Position numbers and translations under genes: made by a program. The notes beneath the pieces are model-generated. The model searched no databases and was not told the DNA's origin. It saw nothing but the letters and a program-made list of their open reading frames with translations. Of a stretch of DNA of 64,000 bases, positions 1 through 11,668 are shown one piece after another. Origin of the DNA: Codonopsis lanceolata (taxonomy: Eukaryota; Streptophyta; Magnoliopsida; Asterales; Campanulaceae); the NCBI GenBank assembly GCA_013146195.2, contig CM028382.1, forward strand, positions 5,490,434-5,554,433, in the 5' to 3' direction. Positions within the stretch are counted from its first letter, which is position 1. Every line of letters starts with the position of its first letter.

Positions 1-3000
1 AGGCGTGAGGTCTCGCAATGAGACTATGATTTGTTAGGATTACGCGGAAGTCACGGCACGGTGATAGGTCTTGGGCAAAGGGAAGTGTTACATTTGTGGA
101 GGCAGGGACTCAGCGTGAAGAGATTGTCCAAGTTTAAGGCAATCGGTCGGGTGGCGCCAAGGCGGCGATGCAGGGCTAAGAGATGTGGGATGGTAAACCG
201 AAGGTTCGAGGGGCCGTGTGTTTGCGCTTGATCGTGAGGTTCGAGGGTTCTGGCGGTGATAGGAGGTACTCTTTCTATATTCGATCATAAGGCTCGATTC
301 TCATAGATCCGGGGTCTTCGCATTCTTATGTTGCTTCGCGCTTTGTTGAGAATCTTTGCGTATTGCCTCATCTTTGCCATACTTGCTTGAAGTGTCTACT
401 CCTACGGGGAATATATGCACTCGTCAAGTGTTTAGATCTTATGATGTTTTCTGGGTGACCACACTTTGCATGCGACTTGGTAGTTCTACCCATACGTGAT
501 TTTGATGTGATTCTTGGCATGGACCGGTTATGCTTATCATGCTATAGTTGGATCACCACAGAAGAGGGTTACTTTTTTATATGCCTGGGGTGTGCCTAAT
601 TTACTTTTGTGGGTGATCATGCTCGAGTGACGCACTTTATTTCGCATCGAAAGGAAAATTGTTATCTCAAGTGGTGTACGGGTTATCTTGCTCGCGTTTG
701 TTGATAGAGAGGTCTTCGCCGAATTTAGAGGAGGTTCCTAGATATGAGTTTCCCGATGTGTTTTCTACCGATCATAGCCGCCCGAGAGAACTAGAATTTT
801 GTATTGAGCTTATTCCTGGACTTCACCGATTTCTAAGGCACCAGATAGGATGATGCCTCATGAGCTTAGAGAGTTGAAAACTCGCATAGAACTCCTAGAG
901 ATTGTTTTATTAAACCGGCTGTCGCCTGGGGCGCACCTGTCTTATTCGTGAGGAAGAAAGATGGAGTTTAAGTTATGATAGATTATCGCGAATTGAATAA
1001 GGTGACCATTAGAATAAGTATCCTCTACCCCACATCAATCTTTTTTGACCAATCGTGCGGTCTATCGCCTATTCTAAGCTTGATGGCGATGGGTTACTAT
1101 CAATCGAAGGTTAGAGAGGAAGACATTCCAAGATGCCGCACTAGATACGGGCATTTTGAATTCGTGGTGATGCCGTTGACGACGGCCGGTGTTTATGGAC
1201 TTGATGAACCGTGTCTTTCATCAGCTATCTCGATTGTTTCGTGGTAGTCTTCATCGATGATATCTTAGTGTATTCGAAATCTCAAGGAGCATGAGAAACA
1301 CTCTCGAGGATTGTCTTGTCTTTCTTCTTGAGAAATTTTGTTTTAAGTTTAGCAAATGTGCCTTGGCTTGAGGGTGTCCTTTGGGGCATATCATTTCTAG
1401 CCCGAGTAGCCGTTGATCCTTCTAAGGTCAAGCTTGACGACTGGAAGAGACTCCAGTTCCCAAGCACGAGATTCTGAGTTTCGTCTAGCGGGTTATTACC
1501 TGAGGTTTATTGAGGGATTTTCTGATTGTGACTTTATGCATTTAAATTGACGCAAAAGAATGTGCCTTTTGTTTGGAGCGAAACGTGAAGTTAGTTTCCA
1601 AGAGCTTAGAAGTTTGCTGACATCGGCACCTATTTTGGCTTCGCTTAGTGGAGGAGATAATTTTGTGATTTATAGTGATGCTTCTAAGGAAGGCTCGGGG
1701 TTGTGTGTTGATGCAGAATGGTAGAGTTATCGCATACGCCGAGGAAGTTGTCTATTCACGAGCGTAATTACCCGACACACGATATGGAGTTGGTCATGAT
1801 TATTTTCGCTGCATAAGTGGAAACATTACTTGTATGGGTCTAAATTGAGATCTTCACCCACCACAAAAGCTCAAGTACTTGTTTTCCCAAAAGGAGTGAA
1901 CATGAGGCAAAGAAGATGGATGGAGAAACTAAAGACCACGATTGTACTATTTTATATCATCCAGGCGAATGTAGTAGCGGATGCCTTGAGCAGAAAGTTC
2001 ACATGTCATGTATGATGGTTGAGAATGGAAGATGTCGAGGACTTAAGTGATCGGAGTCCTAGTGTTTTTGATAAAGGTGTGATTTTCGCATGTTCGTGCT
2101 ACGCCTCGCTTTATTTGGGAAGATTAAAGAAGCGCAGCGAATGATCCGGAATGAAGAAAATTATCGACGGGTTGGTCGAGAATGTATCGCCTCGATTTTG
2201 GGTTAATAGCGTGGGGGTGCTTTGACATTTCGAGGCCCATGTGTTCCTTCTAATGATGACTCAAGAGGTCAAGTTCTTGATGAGGCTCATAAATCGAGGT
2301 ATACCATTCACCCTGGAGCACGAAGATGTACTAGACTTGAAAAGACAATTTTGGTGGAAAGGTATGAAGAGGGAAATTCATGAGTATGTGTCAAGTGTTT
2401 GACTTGTCACAGGTTAAAGCCGAAAGCATCGAGGACTCAAGGACTTCTACAACCACTGAGATTCCCGGAAATGGGAGTTCATTACCATGGATTTTGTGAC
2501 AGGTTATCAAGACGCGAGAGGTTTTAATGCACTGGGGTTATAGCTCGACGTATTGACTAAGTCCGCAGACACTTCATTCCGATAGCTATCACTTATTCGC
2601 TGACTCGCTTAGCGCTTCAGATATCCGTGAGATCGGAGACTTCATGGCACTCAAGGAGTATTGTGTCCGATGAGATCCGAGGTTCACATCTAGATTTTGG
2701 CAACGTTGCAGAAGCTTGGGGGACCAAATTAGACTTCAAGATGCTTTTCATCCTCAAACGGATGGCTACCGGAACGATTGATTCAGATTTTGGAGGACAT
2801 GCTCGCGAGCCAGGCCGCTGGATTTCAAGCGGAAGCCGATTCTCACTTACCTTTAGCCGAAGTTTCATGATAATAACAGCTACTACCGAGTATCAAGATG
2901 GCGCCAGATGAAGCTTTGTATGGGCGTAAGTGTAGATCGCCAATTTGTTGGGATGAAGTCGAGAGCGAAACTGGGGTTCCGAGTTAGTGCAATGATTGGC

Positions 3001-3353
3001 TGAGAGCGAAGTTGATTAGAGATCGCTTACGCACCGCTCAAAGTCGACAAAAGAGTTACGCGACAATCGGAAGACGGATCTTGAGTTCCAAGTGGGTGAC
3101 TACGTGTTCTCAAGGTGACACCGAGGAGAGGTACGAAGAGATTTGGCAAGAAAGTGGAAGCTTACACCGAGGTACATTGGCCCATTCGAGATTCTCGAGA
3201 GAAGTTGGGTCTTTAGCGATCGCATTATTGCCACCGCCACTTTCGGAGACTCATAATGTATTCCATGTTTCCATGTTGCGAAAGTATTTGAAAGATGATG
3301 ATACCTATGTATTGAGTATGAAGAGATCACGTTGAGCCGGATATGTCATACGC

Positions 3354-3558
3354 CTAAAAGCCAGTGAAGATTTTGGATACCAAAGAGCAAGTTTTACGAA
3401 CCAAGAAGATTCCCTTAGTTAAAGTTCTTTGGAGAAACCACAACATTGAAGAAGCGACTTGGGAAACCGAAGCGGAGATGCGCGAGAAGCATCCACATTT
3501 GTTTGATGAACTTGGTAAGAATTTAGGGACTAAATTCCTAAAGGAGGGGAGAGTGTAA
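3354..3558 (+). CDS. C-terminal chromodomain of the gypsy polyprotein
   Basis: An open segment of about 65 codons ends the pol region. It contains the chromodomain core [17 protein letters not shown], with aromatic and acidic residues typical of integrase-fused plant chromodomains, which are known to bind chromatin and steer insertion. The same segment occurs in the minus-strand element at 16542-16650. The stop codon (3556-3558) overlaps the first bases of the 3' LTR (TGTAA from 3554), so the reading frame runs through the polypurine tract into the LTR. It is the best-preserved part of an otherwise broken pol and is unlikely to be made as a separate protein. Confidence 0.85.
3541..3553 (+). 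promoter_or_regulatory. Polypurine tract of the first gypsy element
   Basis: The run AAGGAGGGGAGAG lies directly before the TGTAACGCCCC start of the LTR. This is the position and composition expected of the plus-strand DNA primer of an LTR retrotransposon. Confidence 0.8.
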
Positions 3559-6095
3559 CGCCCCATAATCTTGCATGTGCATTCTATGCTTGTTTTTATA
3601 CTTTCTTGGTTGATTGTGAGCTTGTTTACTTGGATATATAAACGTCTTAGAATCATTCATAGATCATTCTAGAAGTCCATAACATGCTTAGAATCATATA
3701 AACTTGTTTGTAGAATCGCCGGTTTAATCGCGTTGTAGTTGGCCTTAGCGATTCCTCTCGTTGCTCGTATTTGCTTCTATTTCGACGTACGAAGTGTTCG
3801 TTGAGTTCTTGGCTTTATATTCAGGTCTTAATCATGTTGAAACAAGTCTCTTTCATGTCCAAGTTATCCTAGTTTGAATGGTGTTTGATTGTAGTTTGAT
3901 TCGTTGATCATTCGTCGCGTGGTTCGCGCCATGTTCTACCTTGTTCCGGTTGTTGTTCGGGTGTGTTTCCGACTCGTTTTGAGTAGGGTTAGACCTTAGA
4001 ATGGTTGCCCAAAAGTTTGGGACCATTTAGATCAAGTTTAGATCAAGTTTTAGAGATTCTCGAGCCGAGGCGTCAAGATGGTGAGGCGCCCGCCTCAAGC
4101 AGAGCAATTTCAAAATGAACTTGGGAGTAGTCTCGTGAGGTCGAGGCGGCCAGATGGGACTAGGTGAGGCGCCCGCCACCCTGCAGCTACGGGATTTTTC
4201 TTCCCTGCTTTTGAGTTAGGTCGTGAAATGCCTATCCTACCCCCATTAAACCCCTCCAAACCCCTTCCTAAATACCCACACTTAGTCCTAATCAAGTCCT
4301 AACACTAAATTGAAGTTAATCTAATATGGATTAGTGGTTGTTAACTCCCTAAGTTTCACTAATTGCACTTGAGAAATACCCCTTGTACCCTTCTCTTGAT
4401 TGGAGGTATAAATACCCAAGTCTTGACCAAATTTTCAGTAAGTCTTTCATTTTGTTCATCCTATTTCTACAAGTTAGAGAGAGAGAGAGTTGGGGGCTTG
4501 AGTTTTGAGCCCTAGCTTCATCTTCTTCCTTCGATCTTCAAGGATTCCACCGTTCGATCGCCGCCAAACTTCGGATTCTCGACGGGTGTGACGAAAGGAA
4601 CGACTTCACCGTTTAGATTTGGATTCTCTTGAGTTTTCACTCAAGCTAGGTAAGTTACTCTTCTTCATTTTAGTTCTCATTGACCCTAAGGAAACAAAGT
4701 TTATGATGTGTGAGGTCAATGAGGACACATAATTGCTTCCTATGCTTTTCATTTGAATTTTAAATGTATGATTTTGCTAGGAGCATGTTTAGGTGAATTT
4801 CTTGCCTTTGGGAGTTTAAATTACTCTTTTATCATGTTAATTGAGGACTTAAACATGTTAGAAATATGTGGTATGTTTGTTGATGAAAGTGAAATTATTT
4901 AGGAATACCCTAAATTATGCCTATGTGGTATGTGTGAAATTTGTTATGTGTTGTATCCTCAATATTGGACTACATGAAGAGCATGAATTGCGCTAAAATG
5001 TTTTAGGTGAATTTATACCTTGTTGAACCTAGAATTGACCTAGGTTGGGATATGAAGCACATAGCTTCAATTTCTCCAAATTTGGGAATTTAGAGCAAAG
5101 ACTCAACGGAGTCGACTCTAGGGAATATTTGAACGTGTTGAACTCTAATTTCAATCCCTACGAAGTTCGAACGCCGTTTGTCTTGGTTTACTCAAGTATG
5201 AGCTTGGTTGATTGTTTATAACAAATTGTTATGAAAGATTGGTTTTGAGCAATTAATTGCCTTGATATGTTTACGGTAGAGATTAACCCCTACTTGGTTG
5301 GTCGAGTTCGCTCTTGTCGAATTCGGTCCTTAATTGGTTTAAGTCAAGTAAATATCTACTTGTGCATTGCATTGAGTCCAGCTGGCATAATTTGGTTTGT
5401 TTATCAAGTCAGGGTGGGACGATGCATCGCCTTCACGAATTATGGGATTCGTGCTTGCTATGGATCGCACCGGGACTTCACACACCCCTCCAACGTGGGC
5501 CGCGGTGGGGAAGTAGCCCTTTGCCGTGACGGTTAAGTGCCGCATTGGCTTGCTATTGAGATCGAGTAAGACTCGACGATAGTCGATGAATTCACATAAC
5601 ATCGATGGCACGAACTAGTAACAGAATGTTTTGCAGGAGCTACTGGCGGCCGTGACTATCATATCCTACTTGTATGATTTACTTTACGCACTTATGTGAA
5701 TAAGGTGCTAAGTGTTAAATGATGATAATATGCCATAATTGTGATAATTGTCATGCTATAACATGAACATGCATATTTTGGTAACTTACTAAGTCTTTCG
5801 ACTTACCCTATTTGTTTGCTTTGTTTTCCTTGGATCAAAGCCGATGAGACGTCCCACGCTAGATTCCCGTGCTCGCTTGGACGTTGTGAGCGAGGTTGCT
5901 CTTTTGGACTTTAATTGATTAATCTTTTATTTTGGAAAGGACGTTGGGAAGCAAGTCATGTAGACTTGGCTTGGGGTTTTGTATGTTGTAGTAACTTAAA
6001 TATTTGGTATTTGTAATCTTTTGGTATGCCGACTTATATGTCCTTCATTATGCATCAACAGTTTGTACACTGCGCGAACAGAATTGGACATTACG
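3554..6095 (+). mobile_element. 3' LTR of the first gypsy chromovirus (right end approximate)
   Basis: The LTR opens with TGTAACGCCCC immediately after the polypurine tract, a start common in plant chromovirus LTRs. It holds a TATA-like GTATAAATAC at 4406-4415, a GA run (4482-4491) and a T-rich leader. The right end is placed near 6095, where a GGACATTACG-like sequence resembles the usual GGGACGTTACA terminus and inverted Tat LTR sequence begins. The other LTR of this element is outside the window, so the end is not proven by comparison. A motif of about 14 bp (GTGAGGCGCCCGCC) occurs twice, near 4080 and 4163. No coding sequence is recognised in its 2.5 kb. Confidence 0.7.
4406..4415 (+). promoter_or_regulatory. 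TATA box in the gypsy LTR
   Basis: GTATAAATAC lies inside the LTR, about 850 bp from its start. It is followed by a pyrimidine-rich stretch and a GA repeat, a plausible core promoter for element transcription. Confidence 0.6.
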
Positions 6096-6366
6096 ACGAC
6101 TGTTGAAGAACCTGGGAGCCAGGAAGGCCATTTTGTGCGCCACCAAGCCCAAACTTGGCGCCATGCCAAGAGTTGGCATGGGTGGTGCCAGCACTATTCC
6201 CACTTTCGATTTTTGACGTTTTGAACCCTGCATTTCATTCTTTTGCGCATCCTGATTTGTCCTTTTGCACTTTTGACCCTGTAACTTGACATTTGTTAAT
6301 GTTTTAACAGGTCTTGATATTTTATGTCATGTCACATACCAGGGGTACGAAATTGGGGTGTCTACA
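6096..6366 (-). mobile_element. Inverted 5' end of a Tat-type LTR
   Basis: Read on the minus strand this begins at 6366 with TGTAGACACCCCAATTTCG and matches, with differences, the LTR starts at 37836 and about 9855 (+). Shared blocks include the start, a segment around TTAACAAATGT and a region with GGCGCCA. It stops abruptly at 6366, where a plus-strand Tat LTR interior begins, so two LTR pieces are joined head to head. Confidence 0.75.
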
Positions 6367-7323
6367 GACGCTATTTTTTTAAAAAAGTTATTCTTTAAAT
6401 CCGGCCCAATGTAACAAATATAAGCCGTTGTGCTGCCCGGATTTAGCTAGGAAATATTATGTAAAAGAGCCGTTATAATGGCCAAATATTTTTAAATATA
6501 TTTGTAATTATTGTAAGGAAATGGCTGCAAGTCCGTAAATAATGTAACCACGGATGTGTTTGCTTTTATTTTCCTGTCTTTAAATACTTTATTTATTTGC
6601 TAGATAAGTATAACAAAAAGCATACTTTAGCCAAAAACCATTTTTGAGACCGAAAGGGCGAGTTGGGTGTCTAGCACCTTCCCAACTCGTAACTTAGCCT
6701 CCGAACCCGTTTTCTATCTCTGGTTTTTCTTTTCTTTTTTTGGTTTTGCTTCATTTTTGCCTTAAAATAAAATGGCGACTCTAAAACATTTTGGATCCAG
6801 TGGGGCCTCGCAACACTCATTCCTTACACTTTTCTATTTTCCCCTAAAAAAGGGAGAATGGGAATGGAAGGGTGATGTATTCCCATATCCTGGTATCCCC
6901 TAAACAAGGGATAACTCGATGCGGGAAACCAAAAGCTCCCATAGTGACCCGAAATAGGCCATAAGGCTATTTTTATAAAATCCATAGTGGGGGCGCCGCA
7001 ACATCATTTTTTGCACTTTTCCGTTCTCTCCTAAAAAAGGGAAGATGGGAATGAAAGGGTGATGCATTCTCATATCCTGATATCCCCTAAAAAAGGGATA
7101 ACTTGATGCGGGAAACCCAAAAGTTCTCATATTGGATCAAAAATCCACTATTGGCAACCGAGGCGCATTCCCACTCGCTATCTTAGACAGCACTCCTCTC
7201 GCGCTTTTAATTTCGTCAAAAAGGGAGGATGAAATGAGAGCAGTGGTGTCCCGCATCCGCACGTACGCGTACCCCTATCGAAGGGCGCGCGGGGCGCGGG
7301 CGCACGTTCCTGGGAACCCACAC
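6367..7323 (+). mobile_element. Tat-type LTR A, lacking its first part
   Basis: The segment matches the distal half of the LTRs at 9855-11668 and 37836-39573. The shared parts are the block around CCGAAAGGGCGAGTTGGG, the CTTCCCAACTCGTAACTTAG block, and two copies of an approximately 175-bp subrepeat (from about 6802 and 6978). Each subrepeat carries hairpins of the type CCCTAAACAAGGG. It lacks the TGTAGACACC start and the TATA region seen in the other copies. The end is placed near 7323 by alignment with the ACACA terminus of the copy at 37836. Confidence 0.75.
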
Positions 7324-7354
7324 ATATGGACCCAAGAAGTTATAACCAGCCAGG

Positions 7355-8262
7355 CTAAGTAACGACCTATTTACCTTTTAATGATCTTGGCCGCCAAACT
7401 GAAACCGCCAATAACCCACCTACCCAAAATCCTTATCAAACCCAAAATCCTTACCAAATGCCTACCCAAAATCCTTATCAAATACCACAGCCAGAAATAA
7501 GGTCAGCCTTTCCCAATCCTACCAGCATATACCAAAACCCAACTCCCCCTCCCACCAAAATGTAGGTTGACATGAAAATTTTGAAAAATATGATGCTCAA
7601 AGTTCTGAACAAAGGAGAATTTTCTACGTGGGCATTAGCATTGCAACCATTAGCAATATTACCTTCAAAATTCAAAATGTCCGATATAGAAAAATTCGAT
7701 GGGACTGGATTCCCTATATCTCACTTAAAATCCTATTCCTCCAGCATGTAGTCGAGAAGGGCTAGCTTTGAAGCTATGGCTTCCAATTTCCATCTTACCT
7801 TGATAGGGGCTGCCAAGCAATGGCTAATGTTGGCAGACAACAGCATCATGGGTACTTGGGACCAAATAGCCGAGAGGTTCCTAGAAAGGTACAAAGACAA
7901 TACTACCCCCGAAAATAAAAGAGATCTTGAATCGTGCACCCAAAGGAAAAAAGAAACTTGTGATAAGTTTGCAGCAAGGTGGAAAAGAAAATTAGCTCAT
8001 ACATTCGACAGACCTGATCCGGCTGAATCATGCAGAATGTTCATCAAAAACCTACAGCTCATTAACCTGGAGCACATGCGGTATCTCCCCTTCAACAATT
8101 TCAAAGAGGTAGTGGAAATAGGAGTCCGTATTGACGAAGATATACGAACTGGGCATTTAAAAGTCAACACGCCCTCCAACTCTTTCCGCTACTCAAAAGG
8201 AAAAGCAGCCGCATCAGGATCAGCCATCAATATGGTAGGGAATGCATCTGCCAACTTTCCTA
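7355..8262 (+). pseudogene. Tat-type gag fragment
   Basis: A proline- and glutamine-rich stretch with repeated TQNPYQ leads into a Retrotrans_gag-type domain. Recognisable pieces are IEKFDGTGFPISHL, LIGAAKQWL and WDQIAERFLERYKDN, followed by a DKFAARWKRKL segment. This is the capsid-forming part of gag in plant Tat elements. An in-frame stop (around 7748) and a stop after the proline-rich part break it. From 7776 an open run of 184 codons remains, but its last part runs into LTR-tail sequence. Its place between an LTR and an LTR tail, upstream of the gag N-terminus at 9595, shows that the cluster has been rearranged. Confidence 0.8.
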
Positions 8263-8264
8263 CC

Positions 8265-8294
8265 CATAATGGGATATTTTCCGGGGCACTCACA
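8265..8294 (+). mobile_element. Isolated Tat LTR tail
   Basis: GGGATATTTTCCGGGGCACT followed by CACA matches the last 30 bases of LTR B (about 11644-11668). It is followed directly by a primer-binding site, so it is the end of a 5' LTR whose body is missing here. Confidence 0.75.
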
Positions 8295-8295
8295 G

Positions 8296-8310
8296 TGGCG
8301 ACTCTGCTGG
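8296..8310 (+). promoter_or_regulatory. Primer-binding site of a Tat-type element
   Basis: TGGCGACTCTGCTGG sits one base after the CA end of an LTR tail. Plant Tat/Ogre elements commonly use a primer-binding site of this type, attributed to a tRNA-Arg. A degenerate equivalent (GGGCGACTCATTGGG) follows the LTR at 39573. Confidence 0.75.
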
Positions 8311-9594
8311 AAATGTCGTTTTTATTTTAAAGAACATAAAAATGGAGGGCTAGACTCAGTTCTCACAAAAAAAAGAAAGAGAAAAAATCAGTTTTCTTTA
8401 GTTTCTGGCTAAAATATGCTTATTATATTTCTTTAACATTTTAAATATTGCATTCTTATATATCTGTGTATATATTTGTGGATACGATCCTCCATCTTGC
8501 AGCAATTTCGTTCCAGTTATCATTACATGTATATTTACAAACAAAAACAAAACAAAAAAATATATAATAAAGTAGATTTCCGGGCAGCATAACAAAAGGG
8601 TTGGGGATTTATTTTATTATTGCTTTATTCTGCTTTATATTTTTATTCTGCGTGCTTTATTTTTATTGCACAAAATATGTACATATTCTCTCATTCTGTC
8701 ATTTTATTTTGGGAACTAGGACCAATATGTAATTATTAGGAATAGATAGATTCCCCACTTTTCTTTCTATTTCTTGATCTGAATGGTTGCTTGCTCGCGC
8801 TCAAACTAAAAAAGCCGAGAAAATCCACAAAGAACAGCAAGACATGCCATATCTGCTTTATTTCTCGCTTTTATCTCCGAAAAAAGGATTTTCTCGCTCT
8901 AGATACCTCACATACGTAGAAATATTCCGAACTACTACCCTACACCATGGCCAGCTTACCCCCTGCATCAGCCAACGTTAAATTGCATATAGATTCTCAT
9001 GACACTTCATGGACCGATCGATTTTTACATCTTTGAATTATTGACCAATTCCTGTGCAAACAAAAAAAAAGCAAAGAAAAAAAAAGAAGCAAAGCAAAAA
9101 AAAAAAAAAGGGATATGAATAATTGTATACACAGGGGCTGACTAATAATTTTCTGATGTTCGACCTAGACCATTTTGAATGGTAGATCCTGGAAAGAGTA
9201 TAGGCCCTTCGTCTGAGATCAGTCCAATCTTGGGAAGTCGAAAGGCAGGTGGAATACGAATGCCCTATACTCTGGAGAAAGAATCCACTATTCCAAGAAT
9301 AGTCCTGAGACTGTCAAAACAAAGCGGGTGCTTGTCCGATCAATTGTAGGGAAAACGAATAATAATAAAAAAAATATTGATAAAGGCACGCTGTACTCCA
9401 AACCCAGAAAGCCTTTAGCCAACCCTTTTTGATACCTTCAACCCTTTTCCTCATAAACCTTGCCCGAGTTTAGAAAGGCAGAGATAATACTGGTCAGTTG
9501 ATACGGGATACATGCACAGAAATCAGCTCAAAAAGTGTCGGGTTCAGATCAGAAAAAGATAGAATCAGTACAAAGGGTACAGATTTGAGCAGAA
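8311..9594 (+). mobile_element. Untranslated leader of a Tat-type element
   Basis: This AT-rich, non-coding stretch is shared with 39590-41100 downstream of the other Tat 5' LTR. The strongest match is the block at about 9160-9345, beginning CGACCTAGACCATTTTGAAT, which corresponds to about 40675-40850. Two A-rich runs (9060-9112 and 9364-9377) interrupt it. No domain or RNA gene is recognised. It joins PBS to gag start in the normal order. Confidence 0.75.
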
Positions 9595-9855
9595 TGGCAG
9601 CTGAAAATGAGTAGTCCGTAGTGGATACAGATACAGGGGCTCCAGGGTATGCTCCGACTCGCTATGCAAGCAATGGCTAGATCAAAATTTGGGTGCACAG
9701 CCGATCACCTAATGAGCCAAATGGCCAATCTCGTACAAAGTTTAAAACCCAGTGGTGAGGGAACCTCTTTCCCTGCGGCCCCTCAAGAAGCGTCAACTTC
9801 CCATGTTCTTCTAAACCCAAACCCTCAGCTAAACACCAACCCACCAAATACCGCT
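9595..9855 (+). pseudogene. Tat gag N-terminus, truncated by an LTR
   Basis: The ATG at 9595 begins MAAENE, followed by an in-frame stop. The following residues are homologous to the gag start at 41101 (MAAKNK). A second part (about 9650-9855) encodes a Ser/Thr/Pro-rich tail. LTR B begins directly afterwards, so everything after about 85 codons is missing here. The missing capsid domain resembles the fragment at 7355-8262. Confidence 0.65.
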
Positions 9856-10190
9856 AGTACCCCAATTTTGTACCCCTGGTATGTGACATGACATGCAATA
9901 TCAAGACTTGTTAAAACTTAACAAATGTTAAATTACAGGGTTTAAAAATGCAAAAGGAAAAGCAGGATGCGCAAAACAGTGAAATACAAGGGCCAAAGTG
10001 TCAAAAAGAGACCTAAGTTTGGAACCTGGCACCCTCCATAGGGGAACTAGGCGCGGCGCCCATTTCATATGTGGGTGGCGCCAGCATAGTGCTAGAGCAC
10101 TATAACACACTCGTACATTCTCTCAAGCCAGCACAAGCCGATGAAGCACAGAAAGAAGACTCAAAATACCAACGGGATCCCTATTCCCAG

Positions 10191-10200
10191 CTATAAATAG
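10191..10200 (+). promoter_or_regulatory. TATA box of Tat LTR B
   Basis: CTATAAATAG is about 340 bp into the LTR. The LTR at 37836 has an equivalent GTATAAATAG at 38161, at the same relative position, which supports a functional core promoter. Confidence 0.7.
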
Positions 10201-10961
10201 AGGTACTCGGCCTCAGTGAAAGAAAAACAATTTCACTCCGCCGCACACGCTCATGCAAGAAAGAAATGTTGTTCGCCTTTTGAGAGAGAGAGAGAGAGAG
10301 AGTACCCCTCCTCCTATAAGCCTCGAAGCTCCGTCAAATCTCCTCCAAACATAAATCCAACATGTCAAAGTGAACCTTAGCCTTCCAGCTAGAGTTCCAC
10401 CTAATTTCTCCGGTCCAAAAATCCAAAAAAGAGCAGTTACTGCGCGAATCCGAGGCCAAATCCGCTGAAGCAAGCCTTGAGATTCCGCCAAATAGAAGCA
10501 AACAACCGCAAAAATGCAAGGAGTTCCTCCGCCCGTTTCACGGTGCTCGAAAGAGCTTTGAAGCTTACTCGCCTGCCGAATCACAACAGTAGCAAAAGAC
10601 TCCCTCTACCGGAAGGACAGAGCGAGCACACCCGAATTTCTAAAAAAGGCCATTATTATGACCAAATATTTATAAATGTATTTGTAATTACTGGAAGGAG
10701 GCGACTGCAAGTTTGTAAATAATATAGATACATGTATATCTGCTTTAATGCTTTTATTTTATTTGCTAAATAAATAAAATAAAATCATATTTTAGCCAAA
10801 AACTATTTTAAAGACCGAAAGGGCGAGTTGGGTGCCTAATACCTTCTCAACTCGTAACTTAGCCCCCGAACCCTTTTTTTATAAACTCTGGTTATTTTTT
10901 GGTTTTTCTTTATTTCTCCTTATAATAAAGATGGTGACTCTGTTACAACATTTTGGATCAC

Positions 10962-11630
10962 AGTGAGGCCCGCAACATCTTTTTTTTGCACTTTACCGTT
11001 TTTCCCTAAACAAGGGACGATGACAATGAAAAGGGTGATGCATTTTATGTATTTTGTTTTCCCCTAAACAAAGGAGGATGGGATACGGATAAACCCAATG
11101 CACTCATAGCGATCCCAAATAAACCTAGATCACAGTGAGGCTCGCAATATCTTTTTTTTGCACTTTTCCGTTTTTCCCTAAACAAGGGACGATGAGAATG
11201 AAAAGGGTGATGCATTTTATGTATCTTGTTTTCCCTTAAACAAGGGAGAATGAGATACGGAGAAATCCAATGCACTCATAGTGACCTAGGACGATTTTCA
11301 AGTCCACAGTGAGGCAGGGTGTGTTCCCACGCGCCTTCGCAACATCCTTTTTTTACACTTTTCCGTTTTCCCCTAAATAAGGGACGATGAGAATGAAAAG
11401 GGTGATTCGTTTTCTGTATCTTGTTTTCCCCTAAACAAGGGAGGATGAGATACGGATAAATCCAAAGCTCTCATAATGGACTAAAAGCACACTCAAGTGA
11501 CCGAGGCGTATTCAACGCGCTTTTCGACAACACTCTTTTTGCATTTTTAATTTCGTCTTCCCCTAAACAAGGGAGGATGAAATTAAAAGAGTGATGTCTT
11601 CCCCGAGCCGTGGGTTCCCCTAAAAAATGG
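10962..11630 (+). repeat. Tandem subrepeats with hairpins in Tat LTR B
   Basis: Units of about 172 bp begin with a GTGAGGC-CGCAACATC block and carry the stem-loop CCCTAAACAAGGG twice. Occurrences are at about 11003, 11061, 11175, 11232, 11371, 11428, 11560 and 11616. The copies at 6802-7260, 39063-39500 and (inverted) 26390-26830 have two units each. Confidence 0.8.
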
Positions 11631-11668
11631 AGCGCGCGATTCGGGGGATATTTTTCGGGGCACTCACA

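Larger units (their letters stand above)
1..3558 (+). pseudogene. Decayed pol of a Ty3/gypsy chromovirus (5' end outside window)
   Basis: Fragments of one polyprotein occur in the expected order but in shifting frames. An aspartic protease lies near 295-535, with the retroelement motif IDPGSSHSY and the later DVILGMDRL. The reverse transcriptase (about 740-1340) shows LFVRKKDG, MIDYRELNKV and FEFVVMP. RNase H follows at about 1660-2015, ending in the typical VADALSRK. The integrase (about 2280-3000) has a zinc-binding segment (CLTCH) and the plant gypsy signature [13 protein letters not shown]. The order PR-RT-RH-IN-chromodomain is that of plant chromoviruses. The gag half must lie left of the window. 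Decay is dominated by small deletions that change frame every few dozen bases, so this copy cannot make a working polyprotein. It belongs to the same broad lineage as the minus-strand element at 14251-25518. Confidence 0.9.
9855..11668 (+). mobile_element. Tat-type LTR B with subrepeats
   Basis: It starts with a degenerate form of TGTAGACACCCCAATTTT and ends at 11668 with GGGGCACTCACA. A TATA box (CTATAAATAG, 10191-10200) and a GA repeat (10283-10302) mark the promoter side. The distal third contains three tandem units of about 172 bp, starting near 10962, 11136 and 11308. Each carries two short inverted motifs of the form TCCC-loop-GGGA, and two more follow near 11560 and 11616. No PBS follows the end, consistent with a 3' LTR. 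Its exact start is uncertain by a few bases. Confidence 0.8.

Noticed and set aside
4070..4180. Two copies of GTGAGGCGCCCGCC as a possible regulatory repeat or hAT terminus
   Set aside because: The sequence resembles the GC-rich hAT subterminal motif only in composition. There is no terminus, target duplication or transposase, and both copies sit within a gypsy LTR.
10962..11630. Regularly spaced repeats that could suggest a CRISPR-like array
   Set aside because: The units are about 172 bp, diverged, and lie within an LTR of a plant retrotransposon. There are no short uniform repeats with unique spacers and no cas genes.
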